DNA of 64,000 nucleotides from Bacteroidota bacterium (GTDB lineage Bacteria; Bacteroidota; Bacteroidia; UKL13-3): NCBI GenBank assembly GCA_030680835.1, contig JAUXUD010000032.1, positions 24,860 to 88,859 of the forward strand, read 5' to 3'. Shown piece by piece: positions 8,545 to 16,414 of this stretch (position 1 is its first letter; each line of letters starts with the position of its first letter). The notes under the pieces were generated by a model. It saw only the letters and a program-made list of their open reading frames with translations, ran no database searches and was not told where the DNA came from. The position numbers and the translations under genes were made by a program.

Positions 8545-9114
8545 ATGAGTACAACACCCAAGACAACAAAGACAGAACAAATTTGGACTTCATTATTTCT
8601 TTTAATTCCTGTTTTAAGTTTAACAAGATTTAGCGAAAATTTCACTCAAGATAGCATGACCAATATATTAATCTCAGGAGCACTGGGACTCATTGGTGGA
8701 CTTTTGGGTTTTGGCTGTTATTATTTCGTAAAGCCAAAGAACATAACTATTAAGATTTTGGCCCTAATAATTTTGACAACCCTATCTTTCACGACAATTT
8801 TTATAGTTAGTAAAGTTAAATATCAGACTTGGGAAATTTGCGGCTACATAGCAGTGGACAGAAAATCAGAAGAGTGCAATGTATGTGGAAATGTTACATG
8901 GGAAAAGGAACTAACTTATGATAAGGAAACGGACAAACATCTATGGTTGACCGATGAACAATTATTTTGGTTTGCAATTGACAGTTTAAATCAACCTTTT
9001 GATTTTTATGAGCCGAATGCTCAAGACAATTTCCTTAAAGATAAATCTTGGCGACCAAATATTACTGAAAAAGACCTTGCTGAAAGTTATATAGAACTGA
9101 CGCAAGAAAAATAA
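8545..9114 (+). CDS. hypothetical membrane protein with Cys-rich segment
   Basis: Start set at MSTTPKTTKTEQIW because the longer ORF-track N-terminus translates the dispersed repeat. The 189-residue protein has three hydrophobic segments at about 14-28, 39-60 and 67-90, followed by a soluble C-terminal half. That half holds ICGYIAVDRKSEECNVCGN, with three cysteines in a C-x(11)-C-x2-C arrangement that could bind metal or form disulfides. No family is recognised. It is a single gene bounded by a dispersed repeat upstream and a hairpin/terminator repeat 16 bases downstream, as expected for a mobile gene unit. Confidence 0.7.
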   Translation: MSTTPKTTKTEQIWTSLFLLIPVLSLTRFSENFTQDSMTNILISGALGLIGGLLGFGCYYFVKPKNITIKILALIILTTLSFTTIFIVSKVKYQTWEICGYIAVDRKSEECNVCGNVTWEKELTYDKETDKHLWLTDEQLFWFAIDSLNQPFDFYEPNAQDNFLKDKSWRPNITEKDLAESYIELTQEK

Positions 9115-9130
9115 CTGCTGGTAACAGGTA

Positions 9131-9228
9131 AGGGTTCTTGGCGTCCGAAGGACAAGCCATGAACCCTGTGTTTAACACCATGTCCCGCCTTAAGACGGGA
9201 GAACCCAGCTGTCTTGTGGGGCTTTTCG
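9131..9228 (+). repeat. hairpin/terminator repeat, copy 2, with an extra palindrome inside
   Basis: Second copy of the 8154-8230 element. Its first half folds as GGGTTC-TTGGC-GTCC/GGAC-AAGCCA-T-GAACCC. Relative to copy 1 it carries about 22 extra bases containing TCCCGCCTTAAGACGGGA, itself a palindrome, and then returns to the shared CTTGTGGGGCTTTTC ending. It probably terminates the upstream gene. Confidence 0.7.
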
Positions 9229-9371
9229 GCCGATTTGCTTTCTATAAGGATTGCGTTGAATTTTTGTTAAAGTTTAATAATAATTGTGAGGTGTAAGAGG
9301 CGAGAATTCAAATTAAGTAAAGTATCAAAGCGGACAGAGAAATTCAAGAATAAAAAACAACTGTGAATAAT

Positions 9372-9438
9372 CGAGTCACGCAGGAGAATTTCGCCCCTGA
9401 GTTCTCACTGGACCGTGCTTGAAACTCAGGTTTTCAAC
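9372..9438 (-). pseudogene. probable group II intron fragment
   Basis: Read on the minus strand, this contains GTTTCAAGCACGGTCCAGTG, AGAACTCAGGGG and GAAATTCTCCTGCGTGACTC. This order resembles the conserved RNA segment that follows the reverse-transcriptase ORF of bacterial group II introns (ACGGTTCxGTGAGAAC...). Only about 65 bases remain and no RT or maturase is nearby. The rest of 9115-9488 is the hairpin repeat and unassigned sequence. Identification is from memory of the motif and needs an Rfam search. Confidence 0.35.
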
Positions 9439-9488
9439 AATTAGGTAAATACTTCAAATTTAATTAAATTTGTATAAAGGATTTTAAT

Positions 9489-9716
9489 ATGAGGACTATA
9501 CAATTAAACATACCTGATTCTATTGATAAGAATGATAATGAGCTGGCAATGATAATAGCGTCGAAACTCTATGAGGATGGAACATTATCATCAGGACAGG
9601 CAGCTGATTTGGCAGGTTTATCTAAAAGAACCTTTATAGAGCTTTTGGGAAAATATGGCGTTTCCGTTTTTAGTACTTCTGTTGAGGATTTAGAATCTGA
9701 TATAGCAAATGCCTAA
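9489..9716 (+). CDS. UPF0175-family antitoxin
   Basis: This 75-residue protein matches the UPF0175 family, small DNA-binding-like antitoxins usually paired with DUF3368 PIN toxins. Visible hallmarks are the N-terminal strand TIQLNIPDSI, a central helix (NELAMIIASKLYEDG) and the conserved LSSGQAADLAGLSKRTFIELL helix-turn-helix-like segment, ending in a short acidic tail. It presumably neutralises the following toxin and represses the shared promoter. The stop overlaps the toxin start by 8 bases, indicating translational coupling. Confidence 0.88.
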   Translation: MRTIQLNIPDSIDKNDNELAMIIASKLYEDGTLSSGQAADLAGLSKRTFIELLGKYGVSVFSTSVEDLESDIANA

Positions 9717-10167
9717 AGTATTAGTAATAGCAGATACAAGTTGTCTTGTTATTTTAGATAAAATTCATGAATTGCAAATTTTGCACAAAGTTTATACCTA
9801 CGTAATTACTACTCCTGAGGTTCAATTAGAGTTTGGGAAACCTTTACCAGATTGGATTAAAATTGAATCAGTCAATGATAAAAGATATCAAAGATTTCTA
9901 GAAACCCAGCTTGATTTAGGAGAATCCTCAGCGATAGCCTTAGCTTCTGAGAAAACAGATTGTATATTGATCCTGGATGATTTGAAAGCAAGAAAAGTAG
10001 CAAGGCGTTTAGGATTTAAATATACCGGAACATTGGGCGTAATAAATAAGGCGAAAGAGGAAGGAATTATTAAGAGGATCAGACCTTATATTGATAAGCT
10101 CAAAAGTACTGACTTCAGAATATCAGAGAAAGTAATAGAAGATTTGTTAAAAAGAAATAATGAATAA
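9709..10167 (+). CDS. DUF3368 PIN-like ribonuclease toxin
   Basis: The 152-residue product has the DUF3368 layout, a PIN-domain relative. Acidic residues typical of the active site are visible: IADTSCLVILD at residues 7-17, the helix LGESSAIALA near 84, and CILILDDLKARKVA near 97, followed by the family's GTLGVINKAKEEG. Such proteins act as toxins, probably by RNA cleavage, when not bound by the UPF0175 partner. The gene overlaps the antitoxin gene by 8 bases, in the usual antitoxin-first order. It sits among repeat-bounded single genes, consistent with an addiction module in an unstable region. Confidence 0.88.
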   Translation: MPKVLVIADTSCLVILDKIHELQILHKVYTYVITTPEVQLEFGKPLPDWIKIESVNDKRYQRFLETQLDLGESSAIALASEKTDCILILDDLKARKVARRLGFKYTGTLGVINKAKEEGIIKRIRPYIDKLKSTDFRISEKVIEDLLKRNNE

Positions 10168-10380
10168 CCCCTGCAATTAACAACTAGGATTGATGGGAAT
10201 TAACGTATTTATTTGTATTTGTTCTATTTATCAACGCATTGCAAACATATATCAAATGCAAACAATTAACAAGTAGCATTTCATTAATTGTATATTACCA
10301 GTAACATACTAATATAACATGAGAACAACCCGTGCAACATATTTGAAGAACATTTTGCTGAATGAAACGACAAATCCTTG

Positions 10381-10455
10381 CATTTTCCAATTATTATCGC
10401 AAGTTTTACCAAGCGGAAAGTGGATAGGTTTTTTACACTATGCCGTTAGTGGCAT
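10381..10455 (+). repeat. dispersed repeat, copy 2
   Basis: Contains CCAATTATTATCGCAAGTTT, then TACCAAGCGGAAAGTGGATAGG and a T run, followed by the small inverted repeat ATGCC-GTTAGT-GGCAT. The 62-residue ORF at 10319-10507 translates this repeat and is not accepted as a gene. Apart from this, 10168-10503 has no recognisable gene. Confidence 0.8.
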
Positions 10456-10503
10456 CCTTGAAGCACTCCTTTATCCAGATAATAAATTTAAGGAATTAAT
10501 ACA

Positions 10504-11112
10504 ATGAAGACGATTTTTTTTACATTATTAAGAATCCTTTGTATGTTAATGATTCTTGGGCCAGCACATATCTATGCCCAAACTGTTGACCCATCATCCG
10601 CGAAGAAATCTCGCTGGTATTTATCCATTCAATACTTGGGACTTACATATCATCCCGGAGGTGGAACTACTCCCGAAATATATCCTCTTAAACTAGATAA
10701 GAAGGCTTACCTGGATCTTGAAGTAGGCATAGTGGCTAAGATCGACTATTCCTTGGGTAAATATGCATTTCTTCGTATTGTATCATCACTTTATAAGGAT
10801 TGTGCGTTCGTTACGGCAGGATGCATACATATGGGGCCGAGGTTCCAATATCGCTGGAAGAAAAGTAGTGTTAATCTGGGTATTGGTCCGATTTTTAGTT
10901 TTAGGGAGGACTGGCATCAATTTTCGGAATACCAAGATGACGATTTCTATGGCGACCGGGTAAATGGCCGTTGGCAGTATCGTTACTTCCCTACTGCAAT
11001 TGAATTAGAATTTCTACACAAAATTAATGATCGAATGGAATTCCAATATTCTTTGATTCCTGGCGCCCCACTGGTTATTACTTCAATGTTTGGTTTGCGA
11101 TTCCATCTTTGA
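10504..11112 (+). CDS. hypothetical secreted/outer-membrane protein
   Basis: The 202-residue product opens with a signal peptide ending near HIYAQ (residue 26). The mature part is built of aromatic, alternating strands (RWYLSIQYLGLTYHP, GPRFQYRWKKSSVNLGIGPIFSF, RYFPTAIELEFL) and ends in a strand terminating with FGLRFHL. That architecture suggests a small outer-membrane beta-barrel, but no family is recognised. It may be a distant counterpart of the 7502-8098 gene, with similar size and signal type. It is a single gene between copies 2 and 3 of the dispersed repeat, in the common direction of this accessory region. Confidence 0.7.
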   Translation: MKTIFFTLLRILCMLMILGPAHIYAQTVDPSSAKKSRWYLSIQYLGLTYHPGGGTTPEIYPLKLDKKAYLDLEVGIVAKIDYSLGKYAFLRIVSSLYKDCAFVTAGCIHMGPRFQYRWKKSSVNLGIGPIFSFREDWHQFSEYQDDDFYGDRVNGRWQYRYFPTAIELEFLHKINDRMEFQYSLIPGAPLVITSMFGLRFHL

Positions 11113-11221
11113 ATATTTTGCAGTGTATTAATCTCAAATGATACACTCAGGAAAGCCTTTAAACAAGCTACCCATAAAGATGAGATATAGAGGCAAACGA
11201 AATCAATTTGATGCATAATTT

Positions 11222-11297
11222 GCATTTTCCAATTATAATCGCATATTTTACCAAGCGGAATGTGGATGGGTTTTTCATACGCTGACATTGGCATTAA
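11222..11297 (+). repeat. dispersed repeat, copy 3
   Basis: Contains CATTTTCCAATTATAATCGC, then TACCAAGCGGAATGTGGATGGG and a T run, then GACATTGGCATT. It lies 110 bases after one gene and 130 bases before the next. No gene is seen in 11113-11429. Confidence 0.75.
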
Positions 11298-11429
11298 TTT
11301 GCAAAACCAAAAATAATTTGAAAAGAAAATTATTCAAATTAATTGTTTCGGTATTAAGCATATCCATATCGATTTTGTGATTTTGCAAGGTGCATAAAAA
11401 TAATTTTAATATATAATTTGAAGTAATTT

Positions 11430-11804
11430 ATGAGTAAATCAGCGAGAAGTGTTTTTATTTTTGGCATTTATTTAGGTGTCATTGGACTTATTCTTTTACT
11501 TGTTCCCAATATGCTAATAACTCCCTTTGGTATCGAGCCAACTTATGAAGTATGGATCAGGCTTTCGGGGATTTTATTAATGGCTCTTGCCGTTTATTAT
11601 ACACTGGCAGCTAAGCATGAAATGGTAGTGATCATGAAGGCAACAGCTTTTATTCGTCTGACGATCATTTTTTTCTTTACTGCATTTGCACTGTTTAAGT
11701 TGACTTCTCCGAACATTATCATTTTTTCTGCAATAGACTTCTTGGGAGGTGCCTGGACCCTTTTTATGTTAAAAAATGAAGGACACTTTGAACGTAATAA
11801 CTAA
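11430..11804 (+). CDS. hypothetical four-helix membrane protein
   Basis: A 124-residue integral membrane protein with four evenly spaced hydrophobic segments (about 7-28, 42-61, 69-90 and 93-113), short loops and a charged C-terminus (MLKNEGHFERNN). The overall form (SVFIFGIYLGVIGLILLLVP at the start, GILLMALAVYYTLAA in the middle) resembles several small four-helix DUF families of Bacteroidota, but I cannot assign one. It is followed in the same direction by a DUF1801 gene 53 bases on. Confidence 0.7.
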   Translation: MSKSARSVFIFGIYLGVIGLILLLVPNMLITPFGIEPTYEVWIRLSGILLMALAVYYTLAAKHEMVVIMKATAFIRLTIIFFFTAFALFKLTSPNIIIFSAIDFLGGAWTLFMLKNEGHFERNN

Positions 11805-11857
11805 AAGGAGTTGCCGCATTGAAAGAATTAAAACCAATGACAAAGACTAAATAATCA

Positions 11858-12289
11858 ATGGCAAAAAAAGAAACCAATTTAACATTAGGCATTTCCGAGC
11901 CGGAAAAGGTTAATCTGTATATGGAAAACTTAAAATATCCATTGTTTGATCTTGCCCAATACATGCGAACTTTTATTTTAAGTATTGATAAAAAAATCGG
12001 AGAAGGGATTTATTGGAATGTTCCGACATTTTATTTTACTGGTAAAATGAATCCTTTTGAACCCAAAGAATACAAAAGATATATTGTTGGCTTTAACTTT
12101 TACCAACAAGACACTTTACGGGTTATATTTTTGAAGGGTGCAAACGCAACTGACCCGACTGGCCTTCTTGAAGGCGATTACAAAGACGGCAGACGAATTA
12201 CCACATTTAGAAGTATTGAGGACTTTAAAAGCAAAGAGAAAGAATTTAAGAAAATAATAAAACAGTTAGTGAAATTAATGGACAACTAA
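11858..12289 (+). CDS. DUF1801-family protein (first of three)
   Basis: A 143-residue soluble protein with the DUF1801 pattern: an N-terminal helix (EPEKVNLYMENL), a helix rich in charged residues (MRTFILSIDKKIGEGIYWN), then the beta-rich core with PTFYFTGK and RYIVGFNFYQQDTLRVIFLKG, and a C-terminal helix. DUF1801 proteins are widespread, small and cytosolic, and their biochemical role is unsettled. Two more members are encoded at 12393 and 14094. The start is the only reasonable ATG. I am confident of the family, not of any function. Confidence 0.75.
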   Translation: MAKKETNLTLGISEPEKVNLYMENLKYPLFDLAQYMRTFILSIDKKIGEGIYWNVPTFYFTGKMNPFEPKEYKRYIVGFNFYQQDTLRVIFLKGANATDPTGLLEGDYKDGRRITTFRSIEDFKSKEKEFKKIIKQLVKLMDN

Positions 12290-12392
12290 TAACTAAGATA
12301 AAAATAAGTGAAAATGAATTTTTAATATTGGTAACTATTGAAATTGATTCCTGGAATAACTTTATTAAAAAATAATCTAAAGACGAAATGAT

Positions 12393-12896
12393 ATGAAAGC
12401 AAATGGAAAAACAGTAAAAGATATTCTGATTAACCTTCCTGAGGACAGGGCAGAACCTTTTAACAAACTGCACGATGTGATTATGAAAAACCTACCCAAA
12501 GGTTTTGAAGCAGCCATTAGTTATGGGGGATTGGGTTATGTGATTCCGCATTCACTGTATCCTGCGGGTTACCATTGTAAGCCAAGCGAACCCTTGCCAT
12601 TCGCGGGAATTGCTTCGCAAAAACAGTCAATTAATTTTTACCACATGGGTATTTATTCAGATCCCAAATTATTTGAATGGTTCGTAAGCGAATATCCCAA
12701 ACACAGTAAGCAAAAACCCGACATAGGAAAAAGTTGTGTCCGCTTTAAGAAGTTGGATGAGATTCCGTATAAACTTATTGGTGAATTAATGAAAAAAATG
12801 AGTGCAAAAGAATGGATAGAAAAATACGAATCAGCATTTAAGCCAAAGCCGGGAAAGAATAAAGCTATAAATGAAACTAAAGGAACCAGGATATAA
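12393..12896 (+). CDS. DUF1801-family protein (second of three)
   Basis: A 167-residue protein with a textbook DUF1801 layout: KTVKDILINLPEDRAEPFNKL at the start, then AISYGGLGYVIPHSLYPAGY, then the family-typical PLPFAGIASQKQSINFYHMG, and IGKSCVRFKKLDEIPYKLIG before a basic tail of about 20 residues. The N-terminal repeat of helix and turn places it in the same superfamily as YdhG/YdeI-like proteins. It is 103 bases after the first DUF1801 gene and 30 bases before the LuxR-type regulator, so it probably shares a transcript with one or both. Confidence 0.85.
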   Translation: MKANGKTVKDILINLPEDRAEPFNKLHDVIMKNLPKGFEAAISYGGLGYVIPHSLYPAGYHCKPSEPLPFAGIASQKQSINFYHMGIYSDPKLFEWFVSEYPKHSKQKPDIGKSCVRFKKLDEIPYKLIGELMKKMSAKEWIEKYESAFKPKPGKNKAINETKGTRI

Positions 12897-12926
12897 TTCG
12901 TAAGGGCAAAGCAATAAAATAGAAAA

Positions 12927-13406
12927 ATGAAATTTGGAGTACCTCTAAAAACCAAGCATAAGGAAATTCTCATGTATTGCGTCTCCATGGCATTGATTTT
13001 ATTTTTGCTTAAATGGCTCGAAGTGCATTTCATTGTTTTTAATTATCGTTTAGATTTATTTATTGGAGCCATTGCCATCCTTTTTACGGTTTTGGGGATT
13101 TGGCTGGCACTTAAACTTGTGAAACCAAAAGTAGAAACCCGTATAATTGAAAAGGAAGTTTATATAGATAACTCAACCCAAACAGAGATTGACGAGCAAG
13201 AGATAACAAAGTTGGGCATCAGCAAACGAGAACTGGATGTATTAAATTTAATGGCTACCGGATTCAGTAATGAAGAAATTGCCGAGAAATTATTTATAAG
13301 TTTGAATACGGTAAAAACACATGCTTCCAATATTTTTTTGAAACTGAATGTGAAAAGACGGACGATGGCAGTAGAAAAGGCTAAACGTATGAAAATCATA
13401 CATTAG
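12927..13406 (+). CDS. membrane-anchored LuxR-type HTH regulator
   Basis: The 159-residue protein carries two hydrophobic segments (about 15-35 and 44-65), a short linker and a C-terminal LuxR/FixJ helix-turn-helix from about residue 95. The HTH shows the classic GISKRELDVLNLMATGFSNE, then EIAEKLFISLNTVKTHASNI and FLKLNVKRR. There is no receiver domain, so it is not a standard response regulator; the membrane segments may provide sensing or tethering. It precedes the DUF4199 membrane protein by 120 bases. I recall small LuxR-HTH membrane proteins next to DUF4199 genes in other Bacteroidota, which suggests they work together. Confidence 0.88.
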   Translation: MKFGVPLKTKHKEILMYCVSMALILFLLKWLEVHFIVFNYRLDLFIGAIAILFTVLGIWLALKLVKPKVETRIIEKEVYIDNSTQTEIDEQEITKLGISKRELDVLNLMATGFSNEEIAEKLFISLNTVKTHASNIFLKLNVKRRTMAVEKAKRMKIIH

Positions 13407-13528
13407 GGGAACTCATGCTTTGGTATGAAATCTGCAAAGTAGTATTAAAATCACCCAAAAGTGTGAAGGAAAAGGAAGAATCTGAAGATACTTTTGTGGC
13501 CTGTAAAACATATTAATAAACACATAAC

Positions 13529-14083
13529 ATGAAAAAAAACATTTTAGTATTCGGAACCATTTCAGGTGTAATCATCAGCACGTTTATGGGCATTTCTATG
13601 GCCGTAATGTCGTGCGGTAGCGGTGATATGGATGGTGGACTCAGCAGCATGATTATTGGCTTCAGTGCCATGGCGGTAGCCTTCTCATTTATATTTGTGG
13701 GTATCAAAAATTACCGTGATAAACAAAATGGTGGAAGTATAACATTCGGCAAAGCGTTTATACTTGGCTTTATGATCAGTTTGATTGCCTCCACGCTTTA
13801 TGTGATTACCTGGGGAGTAGAATTCCATTTCTTTCTGCCTGATTTTATAGACAAGTACTCCGCAATACAGGTTAAACAATTGAAGGAAAGTGGTAAGTCG
13901 GGGGCGGCGCTTGACGAAGCCCTTAAAAGCATAGAAAGTGCAAATTACAATTATAAACACAACCCGTTTTACTTTGCGATGTATACCTATATGGAAATAC
14001 TTCCCGTTGGAATTATCATTACACTGATTAGTGCTTTAATCCTTAGAAAAAAAGCGCCTGTGGCCGATGTGTTAAACAACTAA
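13529..14083 (+). CDS. DUF4199 membrane protein
   Basis: A 184-residue protein with four hydrophobic helices: about 5-25, 37-60, 77-95 and 158-178. It shows DUF4199 features: NGGSITFGKAFILGFMISLI in the third helix region, YVITWGVEFHFF just after, and the long amphipathic segment QVKQLKESGKSGAALDEALK before the last helix. DUF4199 is a Bacteroidota-typical family of unknown function. The gene ends 10 bases before the third DUF1801 gene. The 122 bases before it contain only a 33-codon ORF with no support. Confidence 0.88.
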   Translation: MKKNILVFGTISGVIISTFMGISMAVMSCGSGDMDGGLSSMIIGFSAMAVAFSFIFVGIKNYRDKQNGGSITFGKAFILGFMISLIASTLYVITWGVEFHFFLPDFIDKYSAIQVKQLKESGKSGAALDEALKSIESANYNYKHNPFYFAMYTYMEILPVGIIITLISALILRKKAPVADVLNN

Positions 14084-14093
14084 TAATTTTAAA

Positions 14094-14519
14094 ATGGCTG
14101 AAAAAAAAAGCAAACTGGTAGAAATAAAAACCAAAGAAACCACTGCAAGCGTGGAGGAATTTATTAATAATATACAAGATGAACAAAAGCGCAAAGACAG
14201 TTTTGTGATTTTGGAAATGATGAAAAAAGCAAGTGGGGAAGAACCAAAAATGTGGGGCAGTTCGATCATTGGTTTTGGAAATAAGAGATATAAAAGCCCA
14301 GCCTCGGGCAGGGAAGTTGATTGGCTCCGGATTGGTTTCTCTCCCCGTAAAGCGAATCTGTCCTTATATATTGGTGTGGGTATTAAGGAGAATCAAGCCG
14401 CGCTTAAAAAACTCGGCAAGCATAAAACGGGTGTTGGTTGCCTCTATATAAATAAATTGGAAGATGTTGATCTGAAGGTTTTAAAGGGAATGATTGATGT
14501 ATATTTAAATTGGACTTAA
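14094..14519 (+). CDS. DUF1801-family protein (third of three)
   Basis: A 141-residue soluble protein matching DUF1801: TTASVEEFINNIQDEQKRKD at the start, then EEPKMWGSSIIGFGNKRYK, VDWLRIGFSPRKANLSLYI and KTGVGCLYINKLEDVDLKVL. The MWG-SSIIGFG motif is characteristic of this subgroup and differs from the other two DUF1801 genes here. These three are therefore divergent paralogues rather than recent duplicates. It follows the DUF4199 gene by 10 bases, implying one transcript. A fragment of an unrelated flavin reductase gene lies directly after its stop. Confidence 0.88.
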   Translation: MAEKKSKLVEIKTKETTASVEEFINNIQDEQKRKDSFVILEMMKKASGEEPKMWGSSIIGFGNKRYKSPASGREVDWLRIGFSPRKANLSLYIGVGIKENQAALKKLGKHKTGVGCLYINKLEDVDLKVLKGMIDVYLNWT

Positions 14520-14642
14520 AATGAAATTGAAAAAGCAGATAGAATTTTAATTTGTACACCGGAGTACGTCTTTAGTATTCCAAGCGGCTTGAAAAATGCC
14601 ATTGAATGGTGTGTATCTACAACCGTATTCTCGGATAAATAA
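14520..14642 (+). pseudogene. fragment of an NADPH-dependent FMN reductase gene
   Basis: Between the DUF1801 stop and an in-frame TAA, the sequence translates as EIEKADRILICTPEYVFSIP and then SGLKNAIEWCVSTTVFSDK. This is the conserved middle of the NADPH-dependent FMN reductase family (flavodoxin-like fold), including the PEYxxSxPxxLKNAIEW flavin-binding motif. About 40 codons remain of a gene normally near 180 codons, with no start codon and both ends lost. The remaining bases up to 14948 hold no gene. The fragment shows that a deletion or recombination event occurred just before the cyclase operon. Confidence 0.75.
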
Positions 14643-14830
14643 TTAGTAATCACCTGTAAGGTTATAACAACATTAACTGGAATGTGATAGCTATCCTGTT
14701 TACAGTTAGTGTTTTGGTTGTTGCTTAAATTTGCAGACACAAAACCAGATTTCCAAATCCTCATAACTTTAAATTTCCATATCCCCATAATGGGTGATTT
14801 ACAACTTATTTAATATAACCTAATTTCGAC

Positions 14831-14848
14831 AACATGAAAAATCATGTT
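14831..14848. promoter_or_regulatory. short palindrome upstream of the cyclase operon
   Basis: AACATGA-AAAA-TCATGTT, perfect 7-base arms, about 100 bases before the cyclase start. It could be an operator or a leader hairpin. The only support is its position in the presumed promoter region. Confidence 0.35.
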
Positions 14849-14948
14849 TGTGGGAATAATAAAAGTGCAGGCACAGAATCCGGTAATTGGCATGTAAATG
14901 TTAATAGATGAAGTCTGCAGAATAAAAGTATCTTAATAAATAAAAAAA

Positions 14949-16382
14949 ATGTTTGTCGCAACCATAATATTATCGTTAATAACAGTTACACTGGGTTATT
15001 TGTATTTTTTAAAAAGCCGGGACATTCTGGAGTTAAAACAAAAAACTGATTTTGCCTTATCGGGTAAAAGCCTTACCAAAATAGAATTCAGTGCTACTGA
15101 CAAACTAGGACAGGTAGCGCAAAATTTCAATAAACTCGGGCAACAATATCAGCAATTGAGGAAAGAACTGGAAGAAGTTGAAAACCTTAAAACCGAGCGT
15201 AAATCAATGGGAGAATTGGTAAAATCTGTTGAACAAACGCTTAATCAGGTAAACCTGATAAACGACATCGGGCGTAAAATCACATCCAGTCTTGATGTAA
15301 ACAATATTCTAAAACAAATTACAGATATTATTTATTCAACTACGAAAACTACCGAAATACATTACCTGATAAAAACGCATTCAACCGAAAATCATTATTT
15401 ATGTCAGCAAAATCAACTTACAAAAATAAACGGTAACAACTGGCTTCATCAGCCCAATAATATTATTAACTGGAGTTTTGAAAATAATAAAGAAGTGCTG
15501 TTGCATGATGCCATTGCCGATTTTGGGCAATATGTTTTTTCTCCTGTGATTATGTATAATGGGTTGCCCGCACAATCGGTACTGGTTGTTTCTTTCAGGC
15601 ATAATCCAAATGTTACCGGGTGCATTGCTTTGTTTGAAGGACAAAAGAATATCTACAATAAATATATCCTTGATTTTATTACTTCAATTACCACTTATCT
15701 TTCGGTAGGGCTTGATAATTCGAAATTATATAGTGAACTGGAATCAGAAAAGACAAAATCGGAAGAACTGCTGCTGAATATTTTACCTAAAAAAATAGCT
15801 GAGGAGTTAAAAAATAAAGGTAAAACTGAACCGAAATTCCATGAAGCCGTAACCGTAATGTTTACTGATTTTAAAGAGTTCACCAAACTATCAGAGCAAT
15901 TTAGTACCAGCGAACTGGTAAATGAAATTGATTATATTTTTAAAAACTTTGATGATATTTTACTCACCCACGGTGTAGAAAAAATAAAAACAATAGGTGA
16001 CGCCTATATGTGTGTTTCGGGTTTGAATAATGAAAGCAACCATGCCATACAGGTAGTTAAAGCGGCACAGGAGATAAAACGATTTATGCTTACTTATATG
16101 CAGCAACGAAAAATAAAAAATCAAATATATTTTGAAGCACGCATAGGTATTCACTCCGGTAATGTTGTAAGTGGTGTAGTAGGTAAATCAAAATTTGCTT
16201 TTGATATTTGGGGAGATACGGTAAATACCGCAAGTCGCATGGAAACCTCCTCGGAAGCAAATAAAATAAATATTTCGGGAGCAACTTACCAATTGGTAAA
16301 AGAACATGTGAATTGTTTGCATCGGGGTAAAATTGATGCAAAAAACAAAGGTCAGATTGATATGTATTTTGTTGAAGATTGA
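14949..16382 (+). CDS. membrane-bound class III adenylate cyclase with GAF-like sensor
   Basis: The product makes a cyclic nucleotide, most likely cAMP. The 477-residue protein has an N-terminal helix (about 2-22), a charged coiled segment similar to HAMP (45-110), a GAF-like domain (about 100-255) that starts with the usual helix LINDIGRKITSSLDVNNILK, a short linker SEELLLNILPKKIAEELKNKG, and a class III cyclase domain (about 285-475). Catalytic residues are in place: metal-binding Asp in VMFTDFKEF, the second Asp and adenine-selecting Lys in KIKTIGDAYM, and FDIWGDTVNTASRME with the transition-state Asn and Arg. The Lys/Asp pair favours ATP over GTP. It is the first gene of a six-gene operon; the STAND NTPase follows 32 bases later. 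Confidence 0.93.
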   Translation: MFVATIILSLITVTLGYLYFLKSRDILELKQKTDFALSGKSLTKIEFSATDKLGQVAQNFNKLGQQYQQLRKELEEVENLKTERKSMGELVKSVEQTLNQVNLINDIGRKITSSLDVNNILKQITDIIYSTTKTTEIHYLIKTHSTENHYLCQQNQLTKINGNNWLHQPNNIINWSFENNKEVLLHDAIADFGQYVFSPVIMYNGLPAQSVLVVSFRHNPNVTGCIALFEGQKNIYNKYILDFITSITTYLSVGLDNSKLYSELESEKTKSEELLLNILPKKIAEELKNKGKTEPKFHEAVTVMFTDFKEFTKLSEQFSTSELVNEIDYIFKNFDDILLTHGVEKIKTIGDAYMCVSGLNNESNHAIQVVKAAQEIKRFMLTYMQQRKIKNQIYFEARIGIHSGNVVSGVVGKSKFAFDIWGDTVNTASRMETSSEANKINISGATYQLVKEHVNCLHRGKIDAKNKGQIDMYFVED

Positions 16383-16414
16383 AAAAATGTCAGATTTATA
16401 ACAATCAAAAGCCA

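Noticed and set aside
10319-10507. 62-residue ORF
   Set aside because: Most of its length is dispersed repeat copy 2; no family or signal, and it overlaps the start of the real gene at 10504.
13415-13516. 33-codon ORF between the LuxR and DUF4199 genes
   Set aside because: No membrane segment, motif or coupling; length is within chance expectation.
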